A DNA stretch of 64,000 nucleotides from Foliimonas ilicis (GTDB lineage: Bacteria > Pseudomonadota > Alphaproteobacteria > Rhizobiales > Rhizobiaceae). The stretch is from the NCBI RefSeq assembly GCF_039939195.1, contig NZ_JBDUUH010000007.1, positions 1-64,000 on the forward strand, written 5' to 3'. Position numbers and translations under genes: made by a program. Of this stretch, positions 8,841 through 16,734 are shown in pieces. The notes below the pieces were generated by a model. It did no database searches, was not told the origin of the DNA, and saw only the letters and a list, made by a program, of their open reading frames with translations. Each line of letters begins with the position of its first letter. Position 1 is the first letter of the stretch.

Positions 8841-8856
8841 TTGAAAGGACGCACTT

Positions 8857-9099
8857 TTGAGCACGCAACTTACGACCAAAGCATCAATGCTGCAGATCCC
8901 GACGAAAGCGGAGAGCAAAAGCGACATTACGAATAAAATCTCGCGTTCCATCATCGAAGGCGAAGTGAACAGTCGCGAAAAAAAGACCGAACGCTTGCGT
9001 AAAGCGCGTCTTTTGAAGGAAGAGGCCGAGGCTTTGGAGCCTGTGAAGGAAAAGCCAAAACCTGTCCGGAAAACGAAAAAATCCGCCGCTGCCGGCTGA
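8857..9099 (+). CDS. small basic/charged protein of unknown function
   Basis: An 80-residue product starting at a TTG (8857) that is preceded by AAGGA seven bases upstream. I do not recognise the family. The N-terminal 30 residues are polar; residues about 30-60 (EGEVNSREKKTERLRKARLL, then KEEAEALE) are highly charged and should form a helix; the tail is Lys/Pro/Ala rich (KPKPVRKTKKSAAAG), like nucleic-acid-binding tails. No signal or membrane segment is present. It follows directly after the terminator at 8840, so expression may depend on read-through, or a promoter must overlap the terminator. An alternative ATG exists at 8887. Confidence 0.6.
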   Translation: MSTQLTTKASMLQIPTKAESKSDITNKISRSIIEGEVNSREKKTERLRKARLLKEEAEALEPVKEKPKPVRKTKKSAAAG

Positions 9100-9194
9100 T
9101 TCTGGTTTTCCCCGCGGCGCTTGTAACGTCGATCCCACCCGCATAAAAATTCCCGACAGCCATACGTTGCAATTCTCGTGGCATTGGATCGGGC

Positions 9195-9887
9195 ATGCTG
9201 AAAGAATTCGGCCGGGATATCTGGATTGCGAGTGGCGGCGAGGTAGTCGCGGCGTTGGGATTTCACTATCCCACCCGCATGGCCATCATAAAATTGAACG
9301 ATGGAGACCTTTTCATCTGGTCGCCAACTGGATTGACGGATGGCCTTCGCGCCGAAGTCGATGCTCTTGGCACAGTCCGTCACCTGATTGCTCCCAATTC
9401 TCTGCATCATCTTTTCATAGCCGATTGGAAACGCGCCTACCCCGATGCGCTCGTCTACGCCGCGCCCGGCTTACGCGAAAAGCGCAAGGACATCGCCTTC
9501 CATGATGATCTTGGGAACGATCCAGACCCGGCATGGGCTGGAGAGATTGATCAGGTCGTGATGCTCGGCAATGTCATCACGACCGAAGTCGTATTCTTTC
9601 ACGCCAAAAGCGGCACCGCGCTTTTCACCGATCTGCTTCAGCAATTTCCGGCCGGCTGGTTTTCCGGTTGGCGCGCCCTTGTGGCGAAATTGGACCTGAT
9701 GGTTGCGCGCGAGCCATCCGTGCCCAGAAAATTTCGTTTGGGGTTCACCAATCGAAAAGCCGCCCGCTCTTCGATTGAACGTATCCTTACCTGGCCTGTA
9801 GAGAAGGTGCTGATGGCGCACGGAACTCCCGTCAACAAGGATGGCCGCGCAGTTCTTAGCCGGGCGTTTCATTGGCTGACAAAGTGA
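9195..9887 (+). CDS. DUF4336 domain protein (MBL-like fold)
   Basis: A 230-residue protein resembling the DUF4336 family: N-terminal LKEFGRDIWIASGG, then a core with LIAPNSLHHLFIADWKRAYPDALVYAAPGL and a C-terminal VEKVLMAHGTPV. The family has been related to the metallo-beta-lactamase fold but lacks the complete HxHxDH zinc motif; here SLHHLF is the only His-rich element at the corresponding place, so hydrolase activity is doubtful. It is cytosolic, with no signal. It stops 18 bases before the convergent MFS gene. The function is not established. Confidence 0.75.
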   Translation: MLKEFGRDIWIASGGEVVAALGFHYPTRMAIIKLNDGDLFIWSPTGLTDGLRAEVDALGTVRHLIAPNSLHHLFIADWKRAYPDALVYAAPGLREKRKDIAFHDDLGNDPDPAWAGEIDQVVMLGNVITTEVVFFHAKSGTALFTDLLQQFPAGWFSGWRALVAKLDLMVAREPSVPRKFRLGFTNRKAARSSIERILTWPVEKVLMAHGTPVNKDGRAVLSRAFHWLTK

Positions 9888-9905
9888 GTGCGACGGCTAT
9901 TCGGA

Positions 9906-11219
9906 TCACTCTGCCGCAATCGAACGCTGCGTTGCCACTGAAGGTGTGGTGCTCAAGGTCATGACCCAGAAAATAATCGTCAACGCACTGATGCCCGCGC
10001 CCAGCAGGCAGACGCCATTCCAGCCCGCATGTGCATAGACGACAGTGGAGAGCGACGAGCCGGTTGCGCTGCCTATGGAATAGAACAGCATATAGGCAGC
10101 GGTCAGGCGGCTCTGCGCCTCGGGCCTGACGCGATAAATCATCCCTTGGTTGGTAACGTGGGTTGCCTGTAAGCCGAAGTCGATAATGAAGACGCCGGCA
10201 ATCAACCACAATATCGAGTGCCCCAGCAATGAGATGGGCAGCCAGGCAACCAACATGAGAGCGAGCGCAATTCCAGTGGTGCGCTGGCCGTATCCCCTAT
10301 CCGCCCAACGCCCGGCTCGTGCCGCGCCGAGTGCACCTGCTGCGCCAGCGAGACCGAAGAGCCCGATTTCGGTGTGAGATAAGGAGAACGGCGGCACGCT
10401 TAATGGCAGCACCAGCGGTGTGAGCAGCGTCGTGATGTTGGCGAAAATCAACATGGCGATGACGGCACGAATACGGAGTACCGGCTCCTCCACGAAGAGC
10501 GTGACAAGTGACGCAATCAGTCTTGGATAAGAGATTGTCACATGCCGTCTCTCCTGTTTCGGGAGAACCTTGTAGAGAAGGCAGGCGATCGCCAGCGTCA
10601 ATACTGCGGAAACCAGATAGACCGTGCGCCATCCGGACAGATCGGTCAGAATCCCGGATGCGACGCGCGCCAGAAGAATGCCAAGAACGATGCCGCTCGT
10701 AACCACCCCGACGACCTGTCCGCGTTCTGCCGGTCGCGCCAGACTTGCCGCATAAGCGACCAGCGCTTGTGTCACGACCGCAAGCAGTCCAACAGCCGCC
10801 ATCGATGCGAGCAGCATTGCGCTGGTAGATGAAAATCCAACGGATATGAGGGCGAGAACGGAAAGCAACGACTGGCCGACAATGAGCTTGCGCCGATCGA
10901 TGAGATCACCCATCGGCACCAGCAAGATCAGGCCCAATCCATAGCCGAGTTGGGTAGCACCGACGATCAGCCCTGCAACAGCATGTGTCAGTCCGAGATC
11001 GTCTGCCATCACATCCAGGAGCGGATGGGCGAAGTAGGCGTTGGCGACAGCCAGTCCGCTCGCGACAGCAAATAGAAATGTGACCGAACGGCTAAGCGGC
11101 GGTCTTGGTGGTGATGAGACATCGGTATCCACACAGCGCTTGCTGCTCTCATCCACGCCTTCCTGAGCGCGCACGTAATCACTCTCAGAGCAGGTGCGCC
11201 CTGCCTTCCGATTTGCCAT
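9906..11219 (-). CDS. MFS transporter (DHA1-like drug/metabolite exporter)
   Basis: A 437-residue major facilitator superfamily protein with about 12 hydrophobic segments and the MFS loop motif VPMGDLIDRRKLI between helices 2 and 3. A polar N-terminal stretch of about 45 residues precedes the first helix (SVTFLFAVASGLAVANAYFAHPLL), so the true start may be internal. It is divergent from an HxlR-type regulator, with two matching palindromes between them, a layout typical of a regulator-controlled efflux pump. DHA1-type pumps expel toxic small molecules by proton antiport across the inner membrane. The substrate cannot be read from sequence. Confidence 0.88.
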   Translation of the reverse strand: MANRKAGRTCSESDYVRAQEGVDESSKRCVDTDVSSPPRPPLSRSVTFLFAVASGLAVANAYFAHPLLDVMADDLGLTHAVAGLIVGATQLGYGLGLILLVPMGDLIDRRKLIVGQSLLSVLALISVGFSSTSAMLLASMAAVGLLAVVTQALVAYAASLARPAERGQVVGVVTSGIVLGILLARVASGILTDLSGWRTVYLVSAVLTLAIACLLYKVLPKQERRHVTISYPRLIASLVTLFVEEPVLRIRAVIAMLIFANITTLLTPLVLPLSVPPFSLSHTEIGLFGLAGAAGALGAARAGRWADRGYGQRTTGIALALMLVAWLPISLLGHSILWLIAGVFIIDFGLQATHVTNQGMIYRVRPEAQSRLTAAYMLFYSIGSATGSSLSTVVYAHAGWNGVCLLGAGISALTIIFWVMTLSTTPSVATQRSIAAE

Positions 11220-11236
11220 TATGAATTTCGCCTATT

Positions 11237-11294
11237 TGGTTTTATTATGAAACCATTCGACAGATATTCGATTCGGTTTTATGATGCAACCGAA
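11237..11294. promoter_or_regulatory. twin palindromic operators between MFS gene and HxlR gene
   Basis: Two related inverted repeats: TGGTTTTATTATGAAACCA (11237-11255) and CGGTTTTATGATGCAACCG (core of 11272-11294, with TTCGGTT/AACCGAA arms). They match at 15 of 19 positions and their centres are 37 bases apart. They sit 18 bases upstream of the MFS start and about 43 bases upstream of the preferred HxlR start. Two near-identical dyads in a divergent regulator/pump gap strongly suggest binding sites for the HxlR protein. Which promoter is repressed is inference. Confidence 0.75.
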
Positions 11295-11336
11295 AATGAT
11301 GAATGTAATCCGTTCAGTGAGCAGGGAGCGAAATCA

Positions 11337-11789
11337 ATGGTGGCGCGAAAAAGTTTGCAAGGAAACTATTGCCCCAGCGCCCGATCGCTCGACGCCATTG
11401 GAGACTGGTGGTCGCTGCTCATCGTGCGTGACGCTTTCGATGGCCTGACGCGGTTCAGCGAGTTTCAGAAAAGTCTCGGCATCGCCAAAAACATCCTGAC
11501 CGACCGCCTGCGGACACTGGTTTCACGCGGCATATTGGAACTTACTCCTGCGGCCAATGGCGGCGCGCACCAGGAATATCGCCTTACCGGGATGGGTCGC
11601 GATTTGTTCCCGATGATGGTCGCTCTCAGGCAATGGGGTGAGCGTCATCTGTTCGAAGCGGAAGAACAACGCTCGTTATTGGTCGAGCGCGACACAGGCC
11701 TGCCTGTCCGCCTCGACGTACGAACGCAGGATGGCCGGCAGATTGGCGCAGGCGATACGGTTATCCTGAAGGTGCCTGAACAGGATTAG
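11337..11789 (+). CDS. HxlR-family transcriptional regulator
   Basis: A 150-residue winged-helix regulator of the HxlR type: NYCPSARSLDAIGDWWSLLIVRDAFDGLTRFSEFQ with the family's near-N-terminal Cys, then the recognition region GIAKNILTDRLRTLVSRGILE and the wing HQEYRLTGMGRDL. HxlR proteins are dimeric DNA-binding regulators, some sensing electrophiles through that cysteine. The start at 11337 is preferred because GGAG lies eight bases before it and the protein then begins as family members do; an upstream ATG at 11247 would run through the operator DNA. It is divergent from the MFS transporter it probably controls. Confidence 0.88.
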   Translation: MVARKSLQGNYCPSARSLDAIGDWWSLLIVRDAFDGLTRFSEFQKSLGIAKNILTDRLRTLVSRGILELTPAANGGAHQEYRLTGMGRDLFPMMVALRQWGERHLFEAEEQRSLLVERDTGLPVRLDVRTQDGRQIGAGDTVILKVPEQD

Positions 11790-11937
11790 ATGAGCTTGGC
11801 GCTTACATTAGAAATGGCGGGCAGAAGCCGATGAAACCGAGAACTACGTTTACGCTATAACCCTCAAGAATTGAGGCATGAGCGAATGCCTGGAATGGGG
11901 TGGAAAGCGGACTTTCTGACTTATGGCTCAGGCTGTT

Positions 11938-13389
11938 TCAATTACCGCTGCTAATGCTGCGATTCCCCCTCCGATCACGCACCAGTACGCTCATGGCGAT
12001 CAACCCGATTGCCGCGAAAGGCACACATGACGCGAAGACCCATCGGGCAACCTTCGTGGCGTCTGCGGCCGTCTCAATGGACAGCAGACCCGAGGCATTC
12101 GCCACGATCCCGACATAGGCCGCGCCGAGAGCGTAGCCGAGCCTCTGTATCGTGGGGATCGCCCCGGAAATTCGATGGACCTCGTCGGCACCGGCGAGCC
12201 CCATCGTTCGCCTGAGAATGAATGTCCATGCCATCCCGAAGCCGCCGCCCTCCATGGCCGCGAAGACGGCGATCAGCCAGACAGGGCCGTTGGGAACCGC
12301 ATGGAGAAAGCCGAGGATGCTGAGGGTCACGACCGTCATGCCAAGCGCGATCATCAGCCGATCGAACCGTTCGGGCAATCCGCTGACCAGAACAGCCATG
12401 ACCGTCCAGCCGATGGACGAACAAGCAACGATGTAACCGGCAGTCAGCGCGGATACGCCGTGAATGGCTGTTACCAGGAGTGGCCCGAATGCCGTGACAG
12501 CGATAGTCGCCATTGACATGGATAGAATCATGAGCAGCGCGGCACCAGCCGGCCGCCACGGATCGAACGGGCGACGCGGAAGAAGCCGGGTGTCGCCCGC
12601 GCGCTCATCAAACCACAGAAAGGCGATCAGGCAGACCAGACCGGCGGCAACGGAAGGGACGGTTCGCAGGATCGAGACCTCGACACCACCAAAGGCGGCC
12701 AGAACGACGGCGAGACACAACAAGGACAGACGCTTGACAGGGAATTCAGTAGCGTCGGCCGTGGATCGCGTCACGTCAGCGTCGCTTCGCAAGACGATCC
12801 AGAGGGCGAGTGCGAATGCATGGCAGGCAAAGAAGGCGAAGCCCCAACGCCAGGTCGCATATTCCACGAAGAAGCCGCCCACCAGCGGCCCGGCGAATGC
12901 CGAGACGCCCCAAAGGGTCGAAACGGCCGCCATCGCGCGTGCTATATAGCGGCGCGGGAAAATCAGGCCGACCGCGACAAAGCCCATCGCCACCAGACCG
13001 CCGCCGCCGAGTCCTTGCAGGGCGCGTCCAGTCAGAAGCAACGGCATGGTCGGGCTGACGGCACTCAGGATGCAGCCGAACCCGAACAGGATGGCGGCCA
13101 TGCTCATCGGCGTGCGCAGGCCGAAGCGCATTATCAGCAACGCACTTGCCGCTCCCGCGACGATTGACCCGATTTCATAGAGCGAGACGGACCAGCCCAC
13201 CAAAGCGACCCCGCCGATCTCGGCCACGATGGAAGGGAGCATGGTGGCGACGATCAAGCTGTCGGCTGCGTGCAGCCAGACGGCCAGGCAAACCAAGGCC
13301 AGAGAAGCCGCGTAAGGGCTTCCAAGAAACTCCCTCCAGGAAACGAATGTCTCCGTGTCCTTCTCTGAGTTGCTGCTCGTGTCCGCCAT
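11938..13389 (-). CDS. MFS efflux transporter (DHA2/14-helix type), SoxR-controlled
   Basis: A 483-residue integral membrane protein with roughly 14 hydrophobic segments. Seen: the motif region SAVSPTMPLLLTGRALQGLGGGGLVAMG, the helix 2-3 loop LLIMRFGLRTPM, and paired helices to the C-terminus. This resembles the DHA2 proton-antiport drug exporters. Its promoter (13414-13444) carries a SoxR box in a 19-bp spacer, and soxR is divergent next door, so it is expected to be induced by redox-cycling compounds such as phenazines or viologens. AGGAGA at 13401-13396 is its ribosome site. Function in export of redox-active molecules is inference from this context. Confidence 0.9.
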   Translation of the reverse strand: MADTSSNSEKDTETFVSWREFLGSPYAASLALVCLAVWLHAADSLIVATMLPSIVAEIGGVALVGWSVSLYEIGSIVAGAASALLIMRFGLRTPMSMAAILFGFGCILSAVSPTMPLLLTGRALQGLGGGGLVAMGFVAVGLIFPRRYIARAMAAVSTLWGVSAFAGPLVGGFFVEYATWRWGFAFFACHAFALALWIVLRSDADVTRSTADATEFPVKRLSLLCLAVVLAAFGGVEVSILRTVPSVAAGLVCLIAFLWFDERAGDTRLLPRRPFDPWRPAGAALLMILSMSMATIAVTAFGPLLVTAIHGVSALTAGYIVACSSIGWTVMAVLVSGLPERFDRLMIALGMTVVTLSILGFLHAVPNGPVWLIAVFAAMEGGGFGMAWTFILRRTMGLAGADEVHRISGAIPTIQRLGYALGAAYVGIVANASGLLSIETAADATKVARWVFASCVPFAAIGLIAMSVLVRDRRGNRSISSGN

Positions 13390-13413
13390 GCCCGTCTCCT
13401 CTTGACGGATATG

Positions 13414-13444
13414 TTGCTACGGCCTCAACATTGGTTGAGGTCAA
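13414..13444 (-). promoter_or_regulatory. SoxR box inside a 19-bp-spaced promoter for the MFS gene
   Basis: On the minus strand: -35 TTGACC (13444-13439), a 19-base spacer (13438-13420), and a -10-like TAGCAA (13419-13414). The palindrome CCTCAACATTGGTTGAGG occupies 13423-13440; it agrees closely with the established soxS SoxR box CCTCAAGTTAACTTGAGG. MerR-family activators characteristically work on promoters with 19-20-bp spacers by untwisting DNA. The site also lies about 15 bases from the soxR start, so it probably autoregulates soxR. Confidence 0.92.
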
Positions 13445-13455
13445 GGAGATTGCGA

Positions 13456-13887
13456 ATGACGAAGAAGGAATTATCCGTCGGCGAACTTTCGCGCCGTAGC
13501 GGGTTGCCGGTTTCCACGCTCCATTTCTATGAACGCAGGGGGCTGATCGCATCCGAAAGGACTTCGGCCAATCATCGGGTCTATAGGCGTGAAATCCTGA
13601 GACGCGTGACGGTAATCAAGATCGCACAGAGCGCGGGCATCCCTCTTGCCGAGATAGCCGAAGCGCTCTCTCAACTGCCAAGGGACACGTCCCCCGACAC
13701 ACACGACTGGGAGCGCATCGCCGAAAATTGGCATTACGATCTCACACGGCGGATCGAGCTTCTCACGGCGCTTCGCGACAAGATGGCGATGTGCATCGGC
13801 TGCGGATGCCTGAGCGTGCAACGTTGCCCTCTGGTCAACGCGAATGATCATTTGGCGAAAGACGGCTCCGGCGCCCGACTGCTTTAA
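13456..13887 (+). CDS. soxR: redox-sensitive transcriptional activator SoxR
   Basis: A 143-residue MerR-family regulator. The N-terminal winged helix reads LSVGELSRRSGLPVSTLHFYERRGLI; the dimerisation helix follows; and the [2Fe-2S] cluster motif C113-x2-C116-x-C118-x5-C124 (CIGCGCLSVQRC) is intact, identical in spacing to E. coli SoxR. Oxidation of the cluster activates target promoters. The ATG at 13456 follows AAGGAGA; the frame extends 18 codons upstream through the operator and was not used. It is divergent from its likely target, an MFS pump, with no soxS present, as is typical outside the enterics. Confidence 0.95.
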   Translation: MTKKELSVGELSRRSGLPVSTLHFYERRGLIASERTSANHRVYRREILRRVTVIKIAQSAGIPLAEIAEALSQLPRDTSPDTHDWERIAENWHYDLTRRIELLTALRDKMAMCIGCGCLSVQRCPLVNANDHLAKDGSGARLL

Positions 13888-14091
13888 GAATGTGAGTACG
13901 GTCCCCACCAACGTCTGCATTTGGTAGCCGTCAACCCCTATCACAAAAGTCCGCAATGGGGTCGTTTGCCGCCATCGCTGATATTCAAGACATATCAGGC
14001 CGTAGCGTAGAAACGGCAGTTCTCGACGTCGCTTGGTAAGAGTGCGGTGATCTGCGGCAATATCGCGCCATAGAGGGCAATCGGCGGTGTT

Positions 14092-14179
14092 TGGCGGAGG
14101 GAGTGGGATTCGAACCCACGGTGAGTTGCCCCACGCCGGTTTTCAAGACCGGTGCCTTAAACCGCTCGGCCATCCCTCC
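14092..14179 (-). tRNA. tRNA-Ser(TGA)
   Basis: A complete tRNA reading GGAGGGATGGCCGAG... on the minus strand. The acceptor GGAGGGA (14179-14173) pairs with TCCCTCC (14102-14096), the discriminator is G at 14095 and an encoded CCA lies at 14094-14092. The anticodon loop CTTGAAA gives anticodon TGA at 14145-14143. The long variable arm and the TTCGAAT T-loop are as expected for serine tRNA. Confidence 0.96.
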
Positions 14180-14289
14180 GAAAGTTGAAGCTACTCGAAA
14201 GTTTGATTTCGCAGCGGATCAACCTGTGCGGCGCTTTTACAGCCGGTTGGATCGTCGCGTCAACACAGGTGTAGCGTGTTTGTGTGAGC

Positions 14290-15144
14290 TTAAAGCATTT
14301 CCAGCGGAGCTTGCCGGGTCGGTCCTGGAAACGCCTTCTCCAGTTTTGCAAGCTGCGCCTCGCTCAGGACAAGTTCGGCCGCCGTCCTGTTTGCGCGCAA
14401 ATGATCCGAATTGCTTGATTTCGGGATCGCGATAACGCCCTTTCGGCTCAAAACCCATGCCAAAGCCACGGTTGCTGGCGTGGTCTCACATTCCGATGCA
14501 ATTTCCACCAGCGCGGGATTTCGCAGTATGCGGCCCTGTTCGATCGGAGAGTAGGCCATGATCGGAATCTTCTGTTCCTCACACCAAGGCATCAGATCGA
14601 ACTCCGGGCCGCGACGGGCAAGATTGTAAAGGATCTGGTTGGCTGCGACCCTTCCCTCTCCCGCGAGACGAAGCAGTTCATCCATGTGGTCCGTATCGAA
14701 ATTGCTGACGCCCCAGTTTCGAATTTTACCGGCCTGAATGAGGTCTTCGAATGCGGCGATCGTGTCTTCGAGAGGATGGCGACCGGGCCAGTGGAGAAGA
14801 TAGAGATCGATCGTCTCGCATCCCAGCCGTTTCAGGCTCCGCTCGCAGGCAAGTACAGTTCCTTGGCGAGACGCATTCGACGGCAGAACCTTGCTGACAA
14901 TGAACACATCATCGCGACGGTTTTTGATAGCCTCGGCGACGACCTCCTCCGCACCTCCATCGGCATACATTTCTGCCGTGTCGATCAGCGTCATTCCCAG
15001 GTCGATTCCGAGCCTGAGAGCATCCGCCTCCTGCCGGGCTGTCCTCTGGTCTTCGCCCATATACCAAGTGCCCTGCCCCAATACCGGTACAGTTTGGCCG
15101 GATGGCATAGCCAGCACTGGAAGTCCGTCAGAAGATTTGGGCAT
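14290..15144 (-). CDS. aldo/keto reductase (YafB/DkgB-like)
   Basis: A 284-residue NADPH-dependent oxidoreductase with the AKR catalytic tetrad in place: D55 (LIDTAEMY), Y60, K85 (VSKVLP) and H118 (LLHWPG). The beta-alpha barrel and the C-terminal NADP-binding segment (GVIAIPKSSNSDHLRANR) are complete. In the family these enzymes reduce aldehydes or ketones in the cytosol. AAGGAG precedes the ATG by 7 bases. It stands alone between tRNA-Ser and the ABC/amidase operon, separated from the latter by 140 bases. The substrate is unknown. Confidence 0.92.
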   Translation of the reverse strand: MPKSSDGLPVLAMPSGQTVPVLGQGTWYMGEDQRTARQEADALRLGIDLGMTLIDTAEMYADGGAEEVVAEAIKNRRDDVFIVSKVLPSNASRQGTVLACERSLKRLGCETIDLYLLHWPGRHPLEDTIAAFEDLIQAGKIRNWGVSNFDTDHMDELLRLAGEGRVAANQILYNLARRGPEFDLMPWCEEQKIPIMAYSPIEQGRILRNPALVEIASECETTPATVALAWVLSRKGVIAIPKSSNSDHLRANRTAAELVLSEAQLAKLEKAFPGPTRQAPLEML

Positions 15145-15284
15145 GCATCACTCCTTGGATTCTTACGACCGTAAGCCGTCTGAAGAGTTGCAGGCAATAT
15201 GCCCGTCGAAATTAACACGGAGACGAAACGAGATCGCGCCGCAATGAGCGGCGCGTGAAAACTCATAGATCGGGAGTTTGAGTT

Positions 15285-16688
15285 TTACTTCGCAGCAAGT
15301 GCCGCGAGAATGCGTATCCATGAGCGTATGCCAAGTTTGTAGCTCGATAGATCGTATTTCTCGTTGGGGCTATGGACGCGATTGTCGAAGCGCGCGAAGC
15401 CGACGAGAAGGGAATCCATGCCGAGACGCTTCTTGAACTCGTTGATGACAGGTATCGACCCGCCGCCGCCGGCAATGGCTGCTTCAGTCTGCCATTCTTC
15501 CGAAAGCGCCTTCAAAGCTGGAACGATATAGGGATTGTCCATCGATACATTGGTCGCGCGGCTGCTCGAATGCACTGTGAATTTCGCGGTGCAATCCGCT
15601 GGCAGTTTGGCTTCGACGTGGGCCTGGAACGCCGCAAAGATGCGCGCCGGATCCTGATCTCCAACCAGACGGAATGAAATCTTCGCCGATGCCTTCGCCG
15701 GGATCACGGTTTTGAAGCCCTCGCCGGTATATCCACCAATCAGGCCGTTGATCTCCATCGTGGGACGCGCCCAGATTTGCTCAAGGACGCTGCGCCCTTT
15801 TTCACCGGCAGGAACAGACAGACCGACCTTGTTCAAAAAGGCGTCTTCGTCGAACGGCAATCTGGCCCACAGGTCGGTGATCTGCGAAGGCAGATCTTTC
15901 ACGCCGTCATAAAAGCCGTCGATCAGGATGCGTCCGTCGGCATCGCGCAATCCGGCGAGGATGGTCGTCAGAACCTGCAGCGGATTACGCGCCGCACCTC
16001 CGTAGACGCCTGAGTGAAGGTCGCGGCTGGCGGCTTCGATCTCGACCTCGACGCCGCAAAGCCCGCGCATCATGGATGTGATGGCCGGCGTATTCTCGTC
16101 CCACATATCCGTATCGCAGACGAGCACGACATCTGCCTTGAGTTCGTCCTGCGTCGCGTCGAGAAACGGTCCAAGATTTTTTGAGCCAGCTTCTTCCTCG
16201 CCTTCCAGCAGGATCGACACGGGAAGCGGCAGCGAGCCGTTCGCTTCCTTCCAAGCCCGGCAAGCCTCGATGAAAGTCAGAAGCTGTCCCTTGTCGTCGG
16301 ACGCGCCGCGCGCAACGATATGCGTATCGCCATTTTCTGCCGGGACAAGTTTTGGCTCGAAAGGATCGGAATTCCATTCCGAAATCGGGTCAACCGGTTG
16401 AACGTCATAGTGGCCATAGAACAGGACATGCGTGCCTTCAGCACTTTTGTCATGACCCAGCACCATCGGCTGTCCGCCCGTCGGGCGCACCGAGGCCTCA
16501 AAACCAAGCGTTTCGAGCTGATCCTTCAGCCACTCAGCCGCCTTCTGGCAATCGTCACGATAAGCAGGATCGGTTGAAATGCTCTTGATTCGGAGTAAAT
16601 CGAAGAACCGGTCGAGGCTGCCGTCAAGGTTGGCGTCTGCGCGGGCAAGCGCTTTTTCGAGGGCAGAATTATGTGCAGTATCGGTCAA
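15285..16688 (-). CDS. M20-family dipeptidase/metallopeptidase
   Basis: A 467-residue zinc peptidase of the M20 (ArgE/DapE/CPG2) group. Metal and catalytic motifs are visible: VLFYGHYDVQPVDP, then ARGASDDKGQ, and EGEEEAGSKN with the catalytic Glu pair, plus a lid (dimerisation) domain around residues 200-330. The family cleaves dipeptides or N-acyl amino acids in the cytosol. It starts at TTG 16688 with GGAG nine bases upstream. It is the last gene of the leftward ABC-permease/binding protein/amidase/ATPase operon, 46 bases after the ATPase, suggesting that it processes the imported compound. The precise substrate is unknown. Confidence 0.9.
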   Translation of the reverse strand: MTDTAHNSALEKALARADANLDGSLDRFFDLLRIKSISTDPAYRDDCQKAAEWLKDQLETLGFEASVRPTGGQPMVLGHDKSAEGTHVLFYGHYDVQPVDPISEWNSDPFEPKLVPAENGDTHIVARGASDDKGQLLTFIEACRAWKEANGSLPLPVSILLEGEEEAGSKNLGPFLDATQDELKADVVLVCDTDMWDENTPAITSMMRGLCGVEVEIEAASRDLHSGVYGGAARNPLQVLTTILAGLRDADGRILIDGFYDGVKDLPSQITDLWARLPFDEDAFLNKVGLSVPAGEKGRSVLEQIWARPTMEINGLIGGYTGEGFKTVIPAKASAKISFRLVGDQDPARIFAAFQAHVEAKLPADCTAKFTVHSSSRATNVSMDNPYIVPALKALSEEWQTEAAIAGGGGSIPVINEFKKRLGMDSLLVGFARFDNRVHSPNEKYDLSSYKLGIRSWIRILAALAAK

Positions 16689-16734
16689 TCGAACTAACTC
16701 CAGATGTTTTGTTTGCCGAGGTGACGAGGCGCGA

